From positions 205,679-269,678 of the forward strand of contig KV419429.1 of NCBI GenBank assembly GCA_001630475.1: 64,000 nt of DNA. The letters are read 5' to 3'. Below are positions 58,009-64,000 of the stretch, piece after piece. The position numbers were made by a program, and so were the translations under genes. Numbering within the stretch: position 1 is the stretch's first letter; each line of letters begins with the position of its first letter. Under the pieces are notes generated by a model, which was not told the DNA's origin, did no database searches, and saw only the letters and a program-made list of their open reading frames with translations. Source of the stretch: Sistotremastrum niveocremeum HHB9708 (Eukaryota > Basidiomycota > Agaricomycetes > Sistotremastrales > Sistotremastraceae).

Positions 58009-60026
58009 ATGTTCTCCTACTTTGCTCATCGGAAGGCATGGTAAACTTAACTTTCATACATCCTATGGCGCCCAAGTAACACGAGTGTAGCCTTCAGAAG
58101 CAGGAAGAAAGGCGGAACCGCATTCAATCTCTTCCAGAACGTTATCGTGAACTACCGACTTCTCACGACGCTCTTATCCTATCGACTTCAATCTCTGAAC
58201 TCGTGACTAAAGTGAAGACAAAGGAATGGAGTCCATCCGAAATCATTCTAGCCTATGGACGCAAAGCTCTGAAAGCTCACGAAGTTACGAATTGCCTCAC
58301 GGAAGTCATGATAACCTCGGCTGAGGACCAGGCAACGAAGTCTGAGGGAAAGGGGCCGTTAGCTGGTGTGCCTGTTAGTTTGAAGGATAGTTGTGCCGTT
58401 GCGGGATATGATTCGTCTATCGGGTATTCCGCATTCGTGGGGTCTCCTGCCGAACGGGACTCACCGCTCGTCAAGTTGCTAAAGGACGCCGGTGCCATAC
58501 CTTTCGTCAAAACTGCCGTTCCAATCACTCTCATGTGTGAGCATTCTATTCAAACATGTATTCCTCTGCTCAATAATCTCGTAGCGTTTGAATCTACCAA
58601 TGACGTCTTTGGTATCTGCAAGAACCCACATAAGTTGACGCATTCTCCCGGGGGATCCACCGGTGGAGAATCAGCATTGTTAGCATTCGGTGGCTCAAGA
58701 ATTGGCATCGGCACGGATGTCGCGGGATCAGTGCGACTTCCTGCTCACTACGCTGGCGTCTATGCAATCCGGTCATCCGTTGGTCGATTCCCAAAACCTG
58801 GTCCTAGAACCAGTATGCCAGGACAAGAAGGCGTGCCGTCAATCTGCGCTCCAATGGCAAGGACTTTGGATGATCTGGAGACATTTTGGAAAGCGGTGGT
58901 TAGCATGAAGCCGTGGGAATACGATCATAGTGTGCGTTCAATATCGAGCATATTTCGTGTTGCAACAATTGTTCGATTTGATAGTGCCATCCGATCCCAT
59001 GGCGCGATGTTCCCAAGCCCAAAGCTGGTAAGACGAAATGGGGCGTCATGTGGGATGACGGTGAGGGTTTCTTCAATCCTATTTTTCAATATTCTGATTA
59101 TGTCAGGGATGGTTACCCCGTCTCCTCCATGTACCAGAGCTCTCATGACCGTTGTCCAGACTCTGATGAAAGAGGGTCATGAAGTCGTCTCATTGTGCGT
59201 TATTGTTCGTACCGCCCGACAACAACCTAACGAATTCTCCAGCGAACCGCCAAGCCCTGCCGAAGGTTTCGAGATAGGCTCACAGCTGATCTTCGCCGAT
59301 GGAGGTGCGTTACTCCAGCACTTACCTTTCGAGGATTGCCTTGTTAATCTACGTTTTGTATAGGGAAGACGATGATGAAGCCTTTCAGGTGGTTTGAACG
59401 AAACGATCTCGGTGCCCAAAACGCGTATTCATGGTTGAAGACTCCTCGTTTCATCAAGAAGATCTACGCCTTCATATTCCGCTACCTCTTCCGGGATCCT
59501 CTTACAGCAACTATAGTTGGCAACCTCGGCGAGAAGACAGTTGAAGAACAATACGCTCTGAACGCTCGAAGAGAAGCGTATAAAGCCAAATGGTTCGAAG
59601 CGTGGAAAGCCCAAGGCATCGATTATCTGTTGACGGTTCCCAACGCTCTCCCTGCGGTCCCACATGGCGGGATGAAGACCAGTGTAGCTAGCGTTGGATA
59701 TTCTTTCCTCTTTAACATTGTGCGTCACGCTCGTATTTCTGAGAGGTTCAGCTGACATGTGTGGTCAGATCGATTATACGGCTGGAGTTCTCCCCGTTAC
59801 ACACGTGGATGCTAAACTCGATAGCCTCCCGGCCGACTTCAACCCGAAGAACGCGATCGAAAGGGGACATTACAAGCTCTACGATGTTAATGCGATGAAC
59901 GGACTTCCGATAGGAGTGCAAGTTGTCGGCCGAAGGCTTGAGGAAGAGAAAGTTTTGGAGGGCATGAAGGCGATCAGTGCTGCTATGACAAAGAATGGGA
60001 TCGCGTACAGTCTTTTGGAAGCGTGA
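58009..60026 (+). CDS. amidase (amidase-signature family)
   Basis: Hydrolyses a carboxamide to acid and ammonia or amine through a Ser-Ser-Lys triad; fungal acetamidase/fatty-acid-amide type. Exon 1 is MFSYFAHRKA (ATG at 58009), joined across a short intron to LQKQEERRNRIQSLPERYR. The catalytic Lys is in GVPVSLKDS (near 58365-58390). The Gly/Ser signature reads SPGGSTGGESALLAFGGS then GIGTDVAGSVRLPAHYAG (58645-58760), giving the cis-Ser and the nucleophile. Later parts are PRTSMPGQEGVPSICAPMA, KAQGIDYLLTVPNALPAVP and, in the last exon, DYTAGVLPVTHVD and GLPIGVQVVGRRLEEEKV, ending YSLLEA. No signal peptide, so probably cytosolic or membrane-associated. The substrate cannot be told. Convergent with P450 E. 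Confidence 0.93.
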
Positions 60027-60525
60027 AATCAATCCTCGATTCGCATCTGTATCAGCTTATCTCGACGACTCCGTACCACTTGTGAGTCATGACAGATTGT
60101 ACAATCTCTACGTGTACAGTATCTTTATGTGTGTAGATGTATGAGGCCGGAGAAGAAACGCGAAAATGGCGCAAGAAATTCTGAATATGCCTCGCTGGTT
60201 AGACCTAAGCGTTCTAATTATCTAGCGATTGGATCAATGTTGAGCCTGCTTTACAGAAGACTCGTACTATGAGTCAAATCGCATGAGTCATCATCACTGC
60301 GCACAGCAAGCCACGTGGCACCGACACAGGCTCCTCTTGCAGCTTAAGCTTAAAAATCCGCTTTCACGACACACCCGAGGCCGTATGGACGATATTTTAT
60401 ATTTTCGCGTTAAGGGATCACGAGACGTATAGGTATTCGAGCATAAAAGACGCGAACACAACCAGCAAGCTTTCTCGTATGATATCCAGAGTCCAGACTC
60501 ATGCTTTGTTATGCATCGACAAGCC
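60027..60525. other. intergenic, convergent 3' ends
   Basis: About 500 bp between the amidase stop and the P450 E stop; no gene or repeat seen. Confidence 0.5.
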
Positions 60526-62962
60526 TCACTCTTTGGCAAGACTGACCTTCAGAGGGAGTTGAACGCCTCGAGATTCTTGTCCCAACACCAACGGAACCGT
60601 GACGGCAGCACGTTCGCGACTGTCAAAATAATTATCAATGATTCCGAAAACGAAAACGGAAACGTGGAACCCACCGAATATGCTTGGCGTCTTCTGTGAG
60701 TTGGAATTCAAATGCATCCATGAGCTCAATAAGGAAAGTTTGCATTTCTACGACGCTGTTTTGTGTGAAGCGTCAGAGTTCATCGACTGAGGATGCAAGT
60801 AGCCGGGCTTACGCAAAGCGCCAACTGTCATAATCTATGAGAGACCGCGCACTCAAACATAATCATAGAAAAACTTACCCAATACAGGCATGGATTCCCG
60901 CCCCAAATGAAGCCCTGTCCCGATATTATCAGTCCAGGACGCCAATTTAGCGAACTCGGCTTACAAATTTGCATAGGCGCCGACTCGCAACTCCGGGTTG
61001 GTGGGTGTTAACCACCGCTCCGGCCAGAAACTATCTGCGTTTTCGCCCCAGATCTCCGTCAAGCTTGAACGCAATCTTCAGTACGTGATATCCCCGTCGC
61101 TACCGTGCCTACCGATTGTACTGCGAGATGGAGGGGAACACCTTTATCCCCTTTTTAACCGGAATTTGAGTCAAAACTTCTCCGGTCGTAGCCGTGATAG
61201 GTTTGGATAGGGGAATGACGCAGTCTTTTGCAGCCTCTCTCGATACCATTGGCACAACGTTATGATACCTGAGAGTTTCCTGGAACAGAATCTAAGTTCT
61301 GGAGGATTTCTTTCAATTATAACGACTTTCGACCAACCTTGAGAACCGCCGTAGTGTAAGTCATCTTCTCGTAATCTTCTGGAGGGATTTGGTCCAGACC
61401 TCTGCTGCTGGCTTCATTGACGAAGTACCGAATTTCGTCTCGAAGCTTGCTTTGGATCTTTGGGGCTTTCGATAACTCCCAGAGCGTCCAGGTAATGGTA
61501 TTGCTCGTAGTTTCTAGGAGGGCATCGATACGAATTTGAAGGAACTTTTTGGATTAAAAGCAGAGTTTACGTACCATGACCAGCAATCATCAAAGCGCTA
61601 GTGCCGAATCTATTCAGTATGTAGCTGTGATTACGTCATCACACGCACCTCATTTGGGCTAGCATTTCTTCTGCGGATAGTTTGGTTTTGTCCATCTCAC
61701 TGTTGTTAGATTTCACTGGCGAAAGGGTTAGTCTATGTCGTGATATTAGACGGACGGCGGGACGAACCCAGTAAAGTCATGACGTCTTTTCCCGACTTGT
61801 CTTTTTCTATATCATTCTCTTTCTGGTATACGAGCTCGGATGCAACGGAGTTTGACAGCTCGAGGCTTCGATTGGCATATCTTATCCCTGACGTCGGGAT
61901 ATATTTGACGAGTTTGAGGACTTGGAGAGGAACAATTGCGCTGGCAAGGTTTTCAAACAAGACTTTCTTGAATTTAGGCTGCGAACGCGTCTTTAAACTA
62001 TACCCAAGATGTCAATGGTAATATAAGGCTATCGTTGATAGATGCTTACAAGAGGTTCTGATAGTGGTTGGCCAATTCGTTCTCCTTGTTTTCAACAGAG
62101 CCAAAGTCATACTCAAACGCAGCTAAGTAACGTCGTCGGAATGATGTATGTGCGTCCTTTGGCCTATCGCCCACCTTCTCCAAGAGCATCCAAGGTAGCT
62201 CGGGCCAGACTAGCAGGTATGTTCACGACCGTTGCATCCTTGGAGATATCGATAGCCTGTTTCCAGACTTTGGCCATCTGTCATTTGTCAGATAGTGACG
62301 GCAAGCTTGGGCGTGAGATTGTACCTTCAAAACAGCGTGTCGGAAGACTGGAGACAGAACGCGCGCTTCGGGCATACCGAAGGCTGGGAGCATCACCTTG
62401 CGGTGTCGTTTATGGGTATCCTCTATCGTTCAAGATGAGCATATCTAGGTCTAGATAGAATGACATTCAACATACGCTCCGCCCATAGTATGCTAGGTCC
62501 GGTTATCAACCCCACCATGGTTCGCGAGAGAGCAGGTCTTTGGAAGGAATAGCCCGAAGTCTGAAGAATGAATTGAATTGCCTTCGGATCTGCAGTCATG
62601 AGTACGTCGCTCTATTGATACCGGTGCTCAATATAGAGTTTGCCAAGGCAAGGGGAATCGCATACCCCTAATGTTCCTTTCAGTCTCCAAGTATGTCCCA
62701 ATTCGTTGAACCATTCCCGCTCAGGCACCCCAGGTTCAGACCTCAGTAGTACGCCGAGATGACCTGGGTCAGATGAGCGACTGCCTCTTGGGCTAGTGGG
62801 GGCCTCCATACCTATAAACCAGGAGGGCGATTTCGGAGCTGGTACATTACGAATGCTACTGATCTGGCTCTTGGCGACGGCAATCAGAAAGATAACCAGT
62901 ATAACAGTACACGATGCCACTGAAACGAGCAAGAACGGGCTGTTCTCAAGCCAGGAAGACAT
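60526..62962 (-). CDS. cytochrome P450 monooxygenase (copy E, different family)
   Basis: Membrane-anchored P450: MSSWLENSPFLLVSVASC and a long hydrophobic helix, then VPAPKSPSWFIGMEAP and FNELGHTWRLKGTLG. The I-helix AGHETTSNTITWTLWEL is rebuilt across an intron near 61560, the K-helix reads KETLRYHNVVPMVSREA (near 61260), and FWPERW follows near 61020. The heme loop FGAGIHACIGWRFAVVEM is rebuilt across introns near 60950, 60860 and 60790. The C-terminus is LVLGQESRGVQLPLKVSLAKE. The residue two before the heme Cys is His rather than the usual Arg; CYP51 enzymes also have His there, so it can be functional. Read without introns this region looks broken, but 50-nt GT-AG introns restore it. The GWRFA..E block sets it apart from copies A-D, and it lacks their one-base exon. 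Confidence 0.88.
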
Positions 62963-63013
62963 AGTGCGAGATCGTGTGGAGGGAACTCAAGACTCGAAGT
63001 TTACGAGAGGTCT

Positions 63014-63021
63014 ATATAAAC
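63014..63021 (-). promoter_or_regulatory. TATA-like element of P450 E
   Basis: TTTATATA on the minus strand, about 52 bp upstream of the ATG at 62962. Confidence 0.4.
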
Positions 63022-64000
63022 GGGATAAGTGCGAATTAGCTACAGCAATTCACGTCACCTCCTACCTGACCATATTCTCCTGGTGTAATGTTGTGGTGCG
63101 AAGGCTTCCATTCCCACCGGAAAGTGAAAATCTCTCCTAATCCAGAGAACGCGTATATTTCGGGATGTTGACCAGTCGATTTCAGGAGAGCCACGTGATA
63201 CCAGTATAGCATTAGAATTAGGAGGTTCCGAGGGTCCTGCCCTCGTATGAGAATGAAATTTCATAAGTCACGGGCCGTCCAGGTTCTCACGTACCTGACG
63301 TTGGACGACCAGTGATCCCCGGTGCTGGCTCATTTATGAGTTTTCCTCTTCGTAAAGAGATGAGAGACTTACTTATAATGATAGGAAGCCTCTTATTATT
63401 ATTTGGATATTTTATACGTTGTGAGTCGTGTCCAACAATATTTTTGCACCAATGACGATGACACGACTTCTCGTGGTCAGCCAGATTGACGGAAGCCGAT
63501 CGCGCAAAACGTTCATGTCAAACGATGTTCCAATGCCTTTATCGCTCTAGGGCCGCAATAGCATTCATAAGATGATAATTGAATTCGCGTCCTCGAGGAC
63601 GTTGCAAGATAGGAGCTTCCCACGTAGGGAGATGTTGGCCCATGATCGACAAGTGATCTGGTGCCTTGTGTTATCGCTACGGCTCCCTCTCTGTCATAGC
63701 AATCAAAAACTTACCAGGAGCGTTGGTCGCAATGTTCTCCTGCGCCCAAACATTGACGGGATGGTGTTGGACGGAAGCAAATGCTTCAACTCGTCGATTC
63801 ACGGCCAGGGGTAGCGGATTTAACGGGTAATTTTCCCGCCCCACCCGTTCCCGAAACCCGATGTCAGAAAAAATGCAGCTATTCGCTTTGACGTTGAAAC
63901 CCACTTTTCGATAACTTGACTCGCGATTAAGTGTATGAAGCTTACATGCGATCCAGTCAGAGGCCGCAGTGAACCGTTACTGCTTTTGCTGCTGGACTCT
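63022..64000. other. upstream region of P450 E to window end
   Basis: No gene supported. A minus-strand frame at 63677-63904 contains FASVQHHPVNVWAQENIAT followed by a GTAAG donor, and might be an exon of a gene whose 5' part is beyond the window; this is weak. Confidence 0.35.

Noticed and set aside
60780-60960. P450 copy E as a pseudogene because of stops in its heme region
   Set aside because: Three short GT-AG introns restore FGAGIHACIGWRFAVVEM and the C-terminus, so the gene reads through.

Overview
The window reads as nuclear DNA of a filamentous basidiomycete, probably an agaricomycete. Genes on both strands are cut by many short GT-AG introns (about 45-70 nt). Several families are typical of that group: DUF6533 and other multi-pass membrane proteins, C2-NACHT-WD40 STAND proteins, DUF3602 'GRGGAGN' proteins and expanded cytochrome P450s. 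No rRNA, intact tRNA or CRISPR was seen.

Layout. 1-2.0 kb: the 3' part of an NRAMP metal transporter. 2.7-13.5 kb: three head-to-tail P450 genes on the minus strand. The first two are a tandem duplication, and a 1.64-kb inverted-repeat DNA element sits inside an exon of the second. 14.7-19.5 kb: a C2-NACHT-WD40 receptor-like gene. 20.1-27.5 kb: an aldo-keto reductase, a fourth related P450 and an LtrA-family membrane protein. 27.5-31.8 kb: gene-poor. 31.8-41.4 kb: a DUF6533 membrane protein, a DUF3602 gene with an in-frame downstream extension, a 385-bp MITE-like element and another membrane protein. 43.4-51.2 kb: acid sphingomyelinase and the INO80 subunit Ies2, both with peculiar introns. 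52.3-55.9 kb: a RecQ-type helicase. 58.0-63.0 kb: an amidase and a fifth, unrelated P450.

The oxidative genes (five P450s, an aldo-keto reductase and an amidase) suit xenobiotic or secondary metabolism, but no PKS, NRPS or terpene synthase is present, so a biosynthetic cluster is not claimed.

Three observations stand out. (1) The four related P450 genes can only be read in frame if the second Arg codon of their heme loop (FGxGRR-x-CPG) is completed by a one-nucleotide exon between two introns. (2) The RecQ gene changes from normal CpG content to almost none in mid-gene: by eye only two CpG in about 2.5 kb, while the spliced reading frame and helicase motifs stay intact. (3) The DUF3602 reading frame continues in frame past a single TGA-C stop into about 311 more codons that have no early ATG of their own.

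Intron and exon borders were placed by hand from splice signals and frame. Starts and ends are more certain than every internal border.
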